A stretch of DNA of 64,000 nt from Thermothielavioides terrestris NRRL 8126 (Eukaryota; Ascomycota; Sordariomycetes; Sordariales; Chaetomiaceae), in NCBI RefSeq assembly GCF_000226115.1, contig NC_016457.1, forward strand, positions 5,022,001 to 5,086,000, read 5' to 3'. Numbering within the stretch: the first letter of the stretch is position 1; each line of letters begins with the position of its first letter. Below are positions 24,869-36,285 of this stretch, piece after piece. Below the pieces are notes generated by a model. That model was not told where the DNA came from. It did not search any database and saw nothing but the letters and a program-made list of their open reading frames with translations. The position numbers and the translations under genes are program-made.

Positions 24869-25942
24869 ATGCGAACGACAGCTTGGAGGACATTGCGCGT
24901 CCTCTCAAACTCTCTGATCCAGCAGCCGTCCTGCCGGGCGTCCCTGTCGCGACAACCCCTTCCACCTTCCACAGCCCAGCTCTTCCGCGCGATGGCGTCA
25001 TCAACGACCCCCTCCCCGGTCCTCAAGCGGCCGGTCAAGATCGCGTGCGTGCAGCTCGCCACGGGGCCGGACAAGACGGCCAATCTGCGGCGCGCCGCCG
25101 ACAAGGTGCGCGAGGCGGCCGCCACGGGCGCCAAGATCGTCGTGCTTCCGGAATGCTTCAACTCGCCCTACGGGTGCGACTACTTCCCGTCGTACGCCGA
25201 GACGCTGCTGCCCTCGCCGCCGACCCCCGCACAGAGCCCCTCCTTCCACGCGCTCTCCGCCATGGCGCGCGACAACGGCGTCTACCTCATCGGCGGCTCG
25301 ATTCCCGAGGTGGCCACCACGACGACGACATCGCCCTCCACCGGCCAGGCCGAAACCAAGCAGACCTACTACAACACCTCGCTGACGTTCTCGCCGACGG
25401 GCGCGCTGCTGGCGACGCACCGCAAGGTGCACCTCTTCGACATCTCGATCCCGGGGCGGATCACGTTCCGCGAGTCGGACGTGCTGTCGCCGGGGAACAA
25501 GGTGACGCTGGTGGAGCTGCCCGAGTACGGGCTGGTGGGGGTGGCCATCTGCTACGACGTGCGGTTCCCCGAGCTGGCGACCATCGCGGCGCGCCGCGGC
25601 TGCTTCGCGCTCGTCTACCCGGGCGCCTTCAACCTGACGACCGGCCCGCTGCACTGGCGCCTGCTGGGCCGCGCCCGCGCCGTCGACAACCAGCTGTACG
25701 TCGCGCTGTGCAGCCCCGCGCGCGACCTGAGCGCGGGCTACCACGCGTGGGGCCACAGCCTGGTCGTGGACCCCATGGCGGAGGTGCTGGTCGAGGCCGG
25801 CGAGGAGGAGACCATCGTGGTGGCGGAGCTGGACGGGGAGAAGATTGAGGAGGCGAGGAAGGGGATTCCCTTGAGGAATCAGAGACGCTTTGATGTGTAC
25901 CCGGATGTGAGTCAGGGGAAGGTGAATTTTGAGGAGCCATAG
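24869..25942 (+). CDS. Omega-amidase / Nit2-type nitrilase-superfamily hydrolase
   Basis: C-N hydrolase that deaminates alpha-ketoglutaramate and alpha-ketosuccinamate, clearing products of glutamine and asparagine transamination; the related yeast enzyme is Nit3. It is intronless, 357 residues from ATG 24869. The catalytic triad is visible: Glu in VVLPECFNSPYG, Lys in HRKVHLFD and Cys in VAICYDVRFPEL. HLFDISIPGRITFRES is characteristic of the Nit2 branch. The first 41 residues (MRTTAWRTLRVLSNSL...) are Arg/Ser/Leu-rich with no acidic residue, like a mitochondrial presequence. The second ATG at 24992 (MASSTTPSP) starts a cytosolic-length enzyme, so leaky scanning could give both forms. Its 3' end converges on the spermidine synthase gene 346 bp away. 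Confidence 0.94.
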   Translation: MRTTAWRTLRVLSNSLIQQPSCRASLSRQPLPPSTAQLFRAMASSTTPSPVLKRPVKIACVQLATGPDKTANLRRAADKVREAAATGAKIVVLPECFNSPYGCDYFPSYAETLLPSPPTPAQSPSFHALSAMARDNGVYLIGGSIPEVATTTTTSPSTGQAETKQTYYNTSLTFSPTGALLATHRKVHLFDISIPGRITFRESDVLSPGNKVTLVELPEYGLVGVAICYDVRFPELATIAARRGCFALVYPGAFNLTTGPLHWRLLGRARAVDNQLYVALCSPARDLSAGYHAWGHSLVVDPMAEVLVEAGEEETIVVAELDGEKIEEARKGIPLRNQRRFDVYPDVSQGKVNFEEP

Positions 25943-26288
25943 GCCGGCCGCGTTGGGTGGGTCGTAATGTCATCATGGGGCGGTCTGCTGCGTAGGCACT
26001 CTGCAGTTCAATTCGGAGGGAAAGCTGGTCTGTTCTCGGCTATGCCTTGTCTCAGATGCTCCCGCCGACCTCATGGCGCCTATGGCAGTCTACTTGCGGT
26101 CAAAAGACCGTCTGATGATCTATCCGCTTATATCCAGCAGCTACCCATGGCATCGTTCACCCCAACGATGCTCGCTGCACACCTTTTAAGCCTTTTGGGC
26201 TGCCCTCAAAACAAGCGAGACACCATCATCTCTCGGGGCGTCGTTACAAACCCTCTATCGCCCACCGCAAAACCGGCAATCCACTTCT
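25943..26288. other. Intergenic region between converging omega-amidase and spermidine synthase genes
   Basis: About 350 bp containing both 3' UTRs. No terminator-like hairpin or gene is evident. Confidence 0.5.
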
Positions 26289-28153
<1,865 letters not shown>

Positions 28154-31100
28154 CTTTCTGATTTGTCTGGGACGCAGGTGTCTCGAGAGGAGGGAACCGG
28201 TGAACTGATGAAGCGGCTTGAGGAGGAGGAAACGTTGAGAGCGCAGCGTCGCCAATTTGGTTCGAGTTACCTAGTGAGGTCAGGGCGGGGTAACTAAAGT
28301 TTTGCTGCGTGGGTGTGTGTGGCAGTCGTTTTTATCGTGGGCCCTTGGCTGGATAGACAACAGCGCGGCTCTGAGATTACCTTGAACTCTTTCAGGGCAG
28401 AAAAATTTTCTGTCCTATCGACGGCCGAGCATTTTCAAGCCGACACACCATTCCAGGCTACCTGGTACTGTGTATGAGCGAATAAAAAGTGAGGAGGATA
28501 CTCTACCAGGTACGGAATACTTATGTGCGATGCACCCCCATCAAATCTTGAGTACAGTTACTGGACATATCGGTACTTGAGCAGACTCTCCAATGTGAGG
28601 TTGCACCTCACGTACCTCCGCAGGTAATCAAAGTGTGCAGGTAATCAAAGTGTGTCCCAGCCGCCCGTTGGCGTAGCCCTGCAGTGGATCACAGCCGCCG
28701 ATACTTCTACGCCGTGTCAAAGATGGGGGACCGGCGGTTTGATCGCACCACCTGTTAGGGCTTCAGTACGGAGTCGCATTCATGGCCGGTTGCACTTGTC
28801 TGGCCCGTTATATGAACACTGGTGAGTCTTTCTCGTTCCAACCAGACAATCGGTCCGTGGCAGGAGCCCGGATGCCCGTCAGCAACGCTTGACGACGAAT
28901 GTGGGCTTCTCCGGAATATGCCGGCAATGGCCAAAGCGTCCACCTGACAGCCGGCGAGATCCCAGCGTCTCCGGACGGCTGGACTAACAGCACGGTTGAC
29001 CAGGAGCCCATCCTCCGTTGTTTCGTAGTGTAGTTCGGTAATCCATACCTTACATACCGTGCTAACCAATACCTGGTAGCTACGCCGCATGCCGTGCAGT
29101 GCTTGTGCTGCCGGCCAAGGTTTGCGCATCCTCGTCAATGGGGACTGCGCATGATTGTGTTTTTGTTGGTTAATTGTCTCGAGTAAGTTTGTCTGCGCCG
29201 GCGAAACTACGTTGGACTCGGGGCCGAAGAGTTCTGGAAGCAAGCAGCCTCACCTTATGTACACGTTAGGTACCAACCTACCTCTTAGGAAGTCCTTACC
29301 CGAACAGCGGGCTGCCACTCTTCGCATTCTCCTCAGGAGCCATGTTTGCTGTCCAGTGCATCCGCTAGGCTGGCTCACTAACTCACATTAGCGATCTCTG
29401 TCTCTGCAAGGCGAGCTCACCCGCAACACACTATCAAATAACTAAGTGCCCGCCGCCCATGCTCACTCCCTGACCCAGAGCACGGACTCGGTGCCCGAGG
29501 GGGATGCATTGCGAGGCGTTGGCACATCGCGTTTTCACCGGGCAGCAGTAAACAATGCGTTTTTCTGGTGGCGAGAGACAGAAAAGAATCATCTAGTGTA
29601 CCTATGTCAGAAGGAAATGACTCAGATGCACCAAAGCCGAGACCCAGTTAAACGTTTGCTGAGAGCCGCGTGGCTCGAAGCCACTCAGATGGCAATCAGC
29701 GGCATCAAATCGGTGGGAGCAGCGGCAGCTCGCGTGGCAGAAAAGTGGGGCGGGAAGCAAGACGCAAGAAAAAGAAATAGCTGGAGATCAGGTCCGTGTT
29801 TCACAAGCCACATCCGCAGGCCCTTTCAGGCAGGGGCCGCGATTGGCCAGGCGCCAGCCGGGAACATTCCGTCTTCCACTTCGTCAGTCGAAGGTTACGT
29901 TACTGAACTAAGCGACCAAACCCTGCATGGCCCAAGCCCGGCCGGGTGTTTTCTTGGTTGTTAGAAAAAATAGGGGACACACACATCGTTAACTAACGAG
30001 CGGACAGACTGGAGGCGGACACTGCGACATGAAATGCATCGAACACTGGCAGGACGGCTATTCGCGCACAGACTGCGGAAGCCTGGCAATCGAGGGCCGC
30101 CAAGGAGAGTGGTAACGAGGTTCTTTGTAGTGCAGTCGGCCTAGGCGTCCCGAATAAAACATGCGATTTAGCGTTATGTAACAAGCCCGGATCTCGAATC
30201 GTGGGACAGCGTGACTCGATCAGTCTTGTGCACTAACGGGCGCGGAACTGACTCGAAGCTGGCAAGCTCACCCGCAAATGCCGTCATATTCTCCATCGCA
30301 AGAGGATCCAGTGCGGAGCTACATAACAAGAGACCGCAAACCAAGGGAACGCTGCGAAAGACCGGCGCCATCTTGGCCGTGATCAACCTTCTTCGACCGT
30401 TGATGGACCCGCGGGGACGGGAGAGCCCGGTAGCTAGTCCAGTACCACCTAGTGTAGTTAGCGCCGCTCTCAACCCCGCGGCCGCGACCGGGAAGAGCCT
30501 TGTGTTCACGGTTGGCCGAAGCCCAGCGTCTTCCTCGGCGCGGCAAAGTCATGAGATGTGCGCAGTGAACGTTCGTGATGGCCTGGGACAACAGACCGGG
30601 AAGCGGGAGAGAGACCCAGAACGAAGCTGGGCGGGGGTTAAATGCGCCGGCGTCCGGGGTGGCCCCCTGCTTGCCGCAGCACGAGCTCGGGCAAGGGCTC
30701 CCGAGGATGGCGCACCTGGCATGCAGCATGGATGGAGCTTTATTAGCGTGCCGCAGGCCAGGAGGATAATTAATAAAGTACAACATCCCAAGGGAAGGTC
30801 GCACCGGTGTGAGTTCTGCGCCTCCCGAGCACTGGTTTCTCGGCCGCCCAGACAAGACTTTGACCTGTCGCTTCTCTCGCCGTGTGAAACCTCGGTGCTG
30901 ACAGGCATCGTGCTTCGCCGCCGCCGGACCTTACAAATACAGACGACGTTTTCTTTAACTAGGAGTCGTGCCAGCCTGATGCGCCTCCTGAACCGGGCTG
31001 TCTGATTCCCCCATCACCCTCCGATCTCAGCCACTCGACAGCACGCCGAACTCGAGAAGACCAGCCGGAAAAGCAGGCAATATCCGCCAAAATCGAATCA

Positions 31101-31454
31101 AGTAGCAAAATACTGTTTGGCCTTCTTGTTGGGAGCCGACCTTTGTATTTTCACCAATTGGGCAGGCTCCTACTTGCTTCGCCAGAGCAGAGCAATCGAG
31201 GAAGCTTTTAGCTCGACACCACACGCTCAGTCGGAAAAAAAGCGTTTCAAATCCAAGTTCGCTGCGGCTGGCCGTTAGTTCGACGGGAGCTCCATTCCAT
31301 TGTCTGTCCCGCTGCCGTCATTCATTCACCCACCGAGAGCTCCAGCAATCGAACCTTGGCCGACGTCAGCCACTTACCGCCAGAGACTCGGCGTCTGGGT
31401 TTCGGAAACTCGATTCGCCCATTGGGTGACGGTTGTCCGCAAAGCGCCGCCACG
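28154..31454. other. 3.3 kb divergent intergenic region, spermidine synthase / G-alpha
   Basis: Upstream DNA of both flanking genes. ORFs at 29446-29964 and 30211-31005 show no domain or splice logic, and I reject them. A tandem AGGTAATCAAAGTGTG-like duplication occurs at about 28621-28653 and an AGTACGGAGT motif at 28765-28774. The G-alpha leader near 31300-31454 is CT- and GC-rich. No RNA gene was found. Confidence 0.5.
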
Positions 31455-32826
31455 ATGTGTTTCGGGGGTCGCGAAAAGATCGATGAGGCGGGCGCTGCCC
31501 GGTCGCGCGAGCTGGACAAGATCATCCGCGCGGACGAGAAGCGAATGGCAAGGGAGGTGAAGCTGCTGCTGCTAGGTGCGCACCAGTCGCTTTTTGGGTG
31601 GCGTTTGGCAAGGGCCACGAGGCTGACCTAGCGAGCGAACAGGGGCCGGCGAATCCGGAAAATCGACAGTCCTCAAGCAGATGAAGCTCATCTATGCGCA
31701 AGGATTCAGCAAGAACGAGAAAATGGAGTGGAAGCCCGTGGTGTTCACAAATATCATCCAGTCTTTCCGCCTAATCTTCGACGCAATGAACGACAATGGC
31801 ATCAAGTTCGAGAACCCCGAAAACGAGGCAAGCATTCCCCTCACTTGCCCCTCCCCCGCCCCCATCTCCCCAGTCCTGCGAGGGCGTTGCCAGGTGCTTG
31901 GCCACATACTTACCCGCTCGCGTAAACAGAAAAACATGGCCCAGATCATGGTCGATTACGAGATGACGGCGGACGAGCCACTGCCGGAGGAGTACTTGGA
32001 GCCCGTCAAGAAGCTGTGGGTCGACGCGGGCGTTCGCAAGGCCATTGAGAAGGGCAACGAGTACGCGCTGCACGACAACTTGGACTAGTAAGTCTGCGCG
32101 CTTGCATTGGGGCGGCGGACCTATAGGGGCTGACTGGATTCAAGCTTCTGCAACGACCTGGAGAGACTTTGGGATCGGTCCTACGTGCCCACAGACCAGG
32201 ATCTCCTGCGGTCAAGACTCAGGACAACCGGCATCACCGAGACCATCTTCGACCTCGGCCAGCTCACGTACCGCATGTTCGACGTGGGCGGCCAGCGGTC
32301 AGAACGGAAAAAGTGGATTCACTGCTTCGAAAACGTCAACTGCTTGTTGTTCCTGGTGGCCATCTCCGGCTACGATCAATGTCTAGTGGAGGATAAGGAC
32401 GGCGTACGTGCAACCCCGATCTCTTGTGGTCTTTTAGCCGCGTGCCATCGGGATCGCTAACAATGCATTGCCTGTGACCAGAACCAAATGAATGAGGCGC
32501 TGATGCTGTGGGAGTCCATCGCCAACTCGCACTGGTTCACGAAGTCGGCGCTCATCCTCTTCCTCAACAAGATGGACCTCTTCAAGGAGAAGCTCCCCAA
32601 GAGCCCGATAACGAAGCACGGCTTCACCGACTACCACGGCCCGCCGGACGACTGGAAGCAGGCCAGCAAGTACTTCATGGACAAGTTCCGGGCGCTCAAC
32701 CGGAACCCGGAGAAGGAGATCTACGGCCACTTCACGAATGCGACCGACACGAACCTGTTGAAGATCACCATGGGTTCCGTGCAGGACATGATCATCCAGC
32801 GGAACCTGAAGCAGCTTATTTTGTAA
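31455..32826 (+). CDS. gna-2: Heterotrimeric G-protein alpha subunit, fungal group II (GNA-2/MAGC type)
   Basis: Membrane-associated GTPase relaying signals from seven-helix receptors; fungal group II members have subtle roles overlapping other G-alphas. There are five exons: 31455-31575, 31643-31827, 31930-32087, 32145-32403 and 32482-32826, giving 355 residues. The N-terminus [13 protein letters not shown] lacks the Gly2 needed for myristoylation but has Cys2, a possible palmitoylation site. The GTP-binding motifs are all present: GAGESGKST (rebuilt over intron 1), [27 protein letters not shown] and TNATDT. The C-terminus QRNLKQLIL has no Cys at -4, so it is not a pertussis-toxin type. Intron 2 (31828-31929) has a GC donor and a length divisible by three with no stop. 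The group assignment is from the N-terminus and is fairly secure. Confidence 0.93.
31828..31929 (+). other. Candidate GC-AG intron 2 of the G-alpha gene
   Basis: It starts GAG|GCAAGC and ends TAAACAG|AAA, 102 bp, with a CTTAC branch-like site upstream of the acceptor. No GT donor gives the family sequence. If retained it would add 34 Pro/Ser/Arg-rich residues without breaking frame. G-alpha proteins have no such insertion in the helical domain, so removal is the better reading. Confidence 0.7.
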
Positions 32827-33587
32827 GAGCTGATGCTTGCGTGTTTTGACACCCTGATTTTACAGGGCAAGTCCACTTCTCCACTCGTGGCCCCTCGCCC
32901 GGCCTTAAGGCATCCTGTTGGAAAAGCGCTCTCGCTGGGCGCAGGGTACGGAGAAAAGCCCAGCTGGATCCTGATTTCCCTTCTTCCCGTGTCTTCATGT
33001 TATTATGATACCACGAACGTCACTTTTTTATCGGACACGAACTTGGCGCGCCCTACCTAACACTGGTGACTTGTCGATAGGGTCTGAATGATGCGCGCCC
33101 CCAGCCCCCGCGCCAGCCCAACGCCGAGACGAATCTGCGAGATGATCTACGGCGCCGGTCCAATAACCTTCGCCTGATTTTTGTGTTCTTTTGCTGTCTT
33201 TCCTTTGTATACTATACTAGCGGCTGGCTGCCGGCGCACCTTCGGTCACATTTTGTCTATATCTTATCACCCACTTACGGCACGGGGAAATGGTACGGCA
33301 CTGGAGGCGGCTTAGCGTTCAACACATTTCACATTTTGACGAACGGACGACCGAAGCGACCGATGACATATCCTCTTCAATCGCGAAAAAGCCGCCTTCC
33401 CCTCCCTTGACGCGGCTGCGCTTTCTCCGTTCGAAATCGGAGACTGTCGGAATCATCTGTTGTGAACCGGGTATGGGCAGTTCAGGGTATTTTCTTTTGG
33501 TTTGACTGATTTCGCTTGTGGATGTCTTCGAAGGAAGGAAAATGGGGACAGCGACGGTTGTTGGACGACAGCAACGGAGGCTGGATC
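32827..33587. other. G-alpha 3' region and spacer before MITE copy 2
   Basis: Contains the 3' UTR of the G-alpha gene and T-rich sequence (33170-33260) typical of fungal 3' flanks. No gene is recognised. Confidence 0.5.
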
Positions 33588-33975
33588 TTAAAGAGGTCCC
33601 GCCAAGACTAATTTCGGCCAATTGTCGGCAATGTTTTTACAGCGTCAGTACCCCGCCAAGACCGCCAAGGGGTTTGCACTATCGCCACGGGTTAGCCACG
33701 GGTTAGTTCGCCGGGGGTGCGGGGGGCGGCGCCAGCCCCCCCGCTGGTTAGGGTGAGGGTTATAGTTAGGGTGAGGGTCAAGGTTAGGGTGCGGGTTAAC
33801 TTCGTTTTCTTTTTTTTTCAATTTGGTTGAGGTTTCACGAAGTTGCTGCTACGAGTCTTTGTAATTCTTCGTTGTTGATGTTGCTCGAAGTCGTAGCGAC
33901 CCCGCTCCCTTGTGGCAATTTGTAAATACTTGTAAGCGGCAGGTTCCGAAATTAGTCTTGGCGGGACCTCTTTAA
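33588..33975 (+). mobile_element. MITE copy 2, TTAA-flanked, with telomere-like core
   Basis: 388 bp with TIRs TTAAAGAGGTCCCGCCAAGA / inverse, in the same orientation as copy 1. The core holds a G-rich stretch (about 33710-33742) followed by three TTAGGG motifs spaced with GTGAGGG-type variants (33745-33800), then a T-rich segment. There is no coding frame. Being under 400 bp, it would be poorly seen by RIP, consistent with its unmutated look compared with the larger element at 55477. Confidence 0.9.
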
Positions 33976-34069
33976 GAATAACCCAATGGAGGGAGGTTTT
34001 ATCACATAGCAATGGTCTGTCCACTGCCTAATAAATCACCCCTGCCGCAGGCTGTGGATAGGGTTGTCG

Positions 34070-34443
34070 TTAAAGAGGTCCCGCCAAGACTAATTTCGGA
34101 GACTGCCGCTTATAAGTATTTACAATCGCTATAAGGTGAGCGGGGCTACGACGACTTCGAGCAACATCAACAACGAGAATTGCAAAGATTTATAGCAATA
34201 GCTTCGTGAAACCTTAACCAAATCGAAAAAAAAGAAAACGAAGTTAACCCGTACCCTAACATTGACCCTCACCCTAACTATAACCCTCACCCTAACTAGC
34301 GGGGGGCTGGCGCCGCCCCCCGTACCCCCGGCGAACTAACCCTTGGCGATAGTGCAAACCGCTTGGCGGTCTTGGCGGGGTACTGACGCTGTAAAAACAT
34401 TGCCGACAATTGGCCGAAATTAGTCTTGGCGGGACCTCTTTAA
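34070..34443 (-). mobile_element. MITE copy 3, TTAA-flanked, inverted relative to copy 2
   Basis: 374 bp, the same family as the copies at 10953 and 33588 but reversed: its left end matches the right end of copy 2. Telomere-like CCCTAA motifs appear in the middle (about 34255-34300). It lies only 94 bp from copy 2, so the pair forms a large inverted repeat able to fold back on itself. Confidence 0.9.
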
Positions 34444-36285
34444 CGTCTACCGTGGATGGTGGTGGGCAGGGGAGGAGTGAGGGCGCTCATCCATCCCATC
34501 CGACTTCCCCCGGGAATCCCTGAGCATGGAAAGGGGTGGAGGTGGATATGAGGAAAATGACGATGGCGTCACTCCCTGTTTTTGGCTCGAACGGCTAGTG
34601 TAACTATCATATCGGGTCCACGCTACCTTGCATGGGATGAGAGGGCGAGCAGACGAGTCTCGAGCATGTGTCTGCTGCGAGGATAGGGTTACGGCGGCAG
34701 CACTGATCAACAGTACACTACTGTATGTACTCTGATAGTGCAGGCGAAATGCATCGGACATGTTGGCCATTCGCTTGCATGAACTGTGTTCATCTGTCCA
34801 GGACACAGCGTGGACGGGATGTACGGATAGTGTATGTCCATTACCGAGTGCGCTAGACCCAGGCCTGGCTTTGGCCAATTTGGCTTGCTCAATTGAGGCA
34901 TGATCGGCCAGGTTCGCGGTGGGAGGGTGGGACTGCGGATTAACTATGGATGACACGAGTTCGATTGCGGTGCCTCGGATAAGTTAGTGAGTGGCGCGAA
35001 CCCTTGGGGTGTGTGGGTGTTTAACAGCTGGAAGGGAGCCGGGAGAGCGGTGTTTCCCATCTTCTCATCCTTGCAGATTGGCGCCACACACGGGAGGAAT
35101 TCCGCGCGCCCCCCCTCCCTTGTTGTGTTGTGTTGTGGCTGACGGACCGGCTGGACGGAGTAACGTTATCAAGTTCTGCACTCCGTACTGTGGGTGAGTG
35201 TCGTGTACGGAGGGCAGAGAACAGCGGTGAGGCTTTTCTGCGTCCTTGTTCTTGCTGCTGTGGAAGTGGGACAGCATTCGGCTGATCCGAGTTTGTGCAG
35301 TGGGCCGCTTTTGCCATATGGCGCCCACGTGGTTCTGTCTCTGATCTGATCTGAGGTTTGCCACACTCTCGGCCAGGGGCGGCGACGGGTAGTTGCAATC
35401 TTGGCGTAGTGCACACAAACAATGACGGCGGATTACTTGTGCGCTGTGGCTCGGGTGTCTCAAAAACGAGGCCTTCCCGAGTATAATGAAAGAATAATAC
35501 CCGGAGGAGCATTGCGCTATTGTGCATCAAGTACGGAGTACGGAAACGTCTCTCAACACGAAGCAAACCTGAGACATAACAATGGCTGTTACGGGGCACA
35601 CTAGTGTAATCCGAGTTGGTCTGGGTTCCAGGTTTGGCTTGCAGAACCGGATCGGACGGATGGCCCGGGGTTAGCACAGTAGGCGCTGGTCCTGAAATCA
35701 AAGGGTGAAGATCAGCGGTGGTGTGCGGTGGGGCCGGGCGCGGTACAGGCGCGGTTTACAGGCGCGGTTCTGCGTGTCTTCCCCTCGGCAACGGGCCGTT
35801 GCGGCTGACAACGGGCGATCGCAGTCATGACCGTGTGAGATGGCCACTGTGTTGATGAGATGAGCCGAATTATACGAACATTCGTTAACCGGACTGCCGA
35901 CATCCCAGTCGCTGCACTTTGTCCATCCTGCATGTTATCACTGGGTTTGCATTGTGCAGTTGGATTCCATTTGTTTTGATCATTGTGCAGCTCAACTCGG
36001 GGTCCGTTCCGCTCGCTCACCTGCCTGCCTGGTTCGTTAGCAGAGGCAAAGTTGTGTAAACAAGCCACCGTCAGTCCCCAAGGCATCTTGCATAACCCCC
36101 AGTTGAGATGCAAGTTGGCAAAACCCCATTCGAGAGTGGGCTAACTAACCGCGACCAGACATACGAGATATTATCCCTGCAGTCTCAAGTGAACACACAG
36201 ACAGCCTAACGGCACAACCGACATAACCAGCACTTGTGCATATAGGAGGCTTGATCACAAACTCACCCAACCTACCGCCCCCAAA
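34444..36285. other. Intergenic region upstream of the GH3 gene
   Basis: 1.8 kb without a recognisable gene. It holds GTACGGAGTAC (35531-35541) and ACTCCGTAC (35180-35188) and a short TGTTG tandem near 35120. The region nearest 36285 is the GH3 promoter. Confidence 0.5.
36139..36144 (+). promoter_or_regulatory. Putative Xyr1/XlnR site (GGCTAA) upstream of the GH3 gene
   Basis: Exact GGCTAA, about 140 bp upstream of the GH3 start. This is the known core of the xylanase/cellulase activator site. A hexamer occurs often by chance, so the support is positional only. Confidence 0.35.

Noticed and set aside
30211..31005. 264-codon frame upstream of the G-alpha gene
   Set aside because: No domain, no codon-bias contrast between frames, several shorter overlapping frames of equal quality.
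33745..33800. TTAGGG motifs as a telomere end or assembly boundary
   Set aside because: The motifs are few, degenerate and enclosed by the TIRs of a repeated 388 bp element with genes on both sides.
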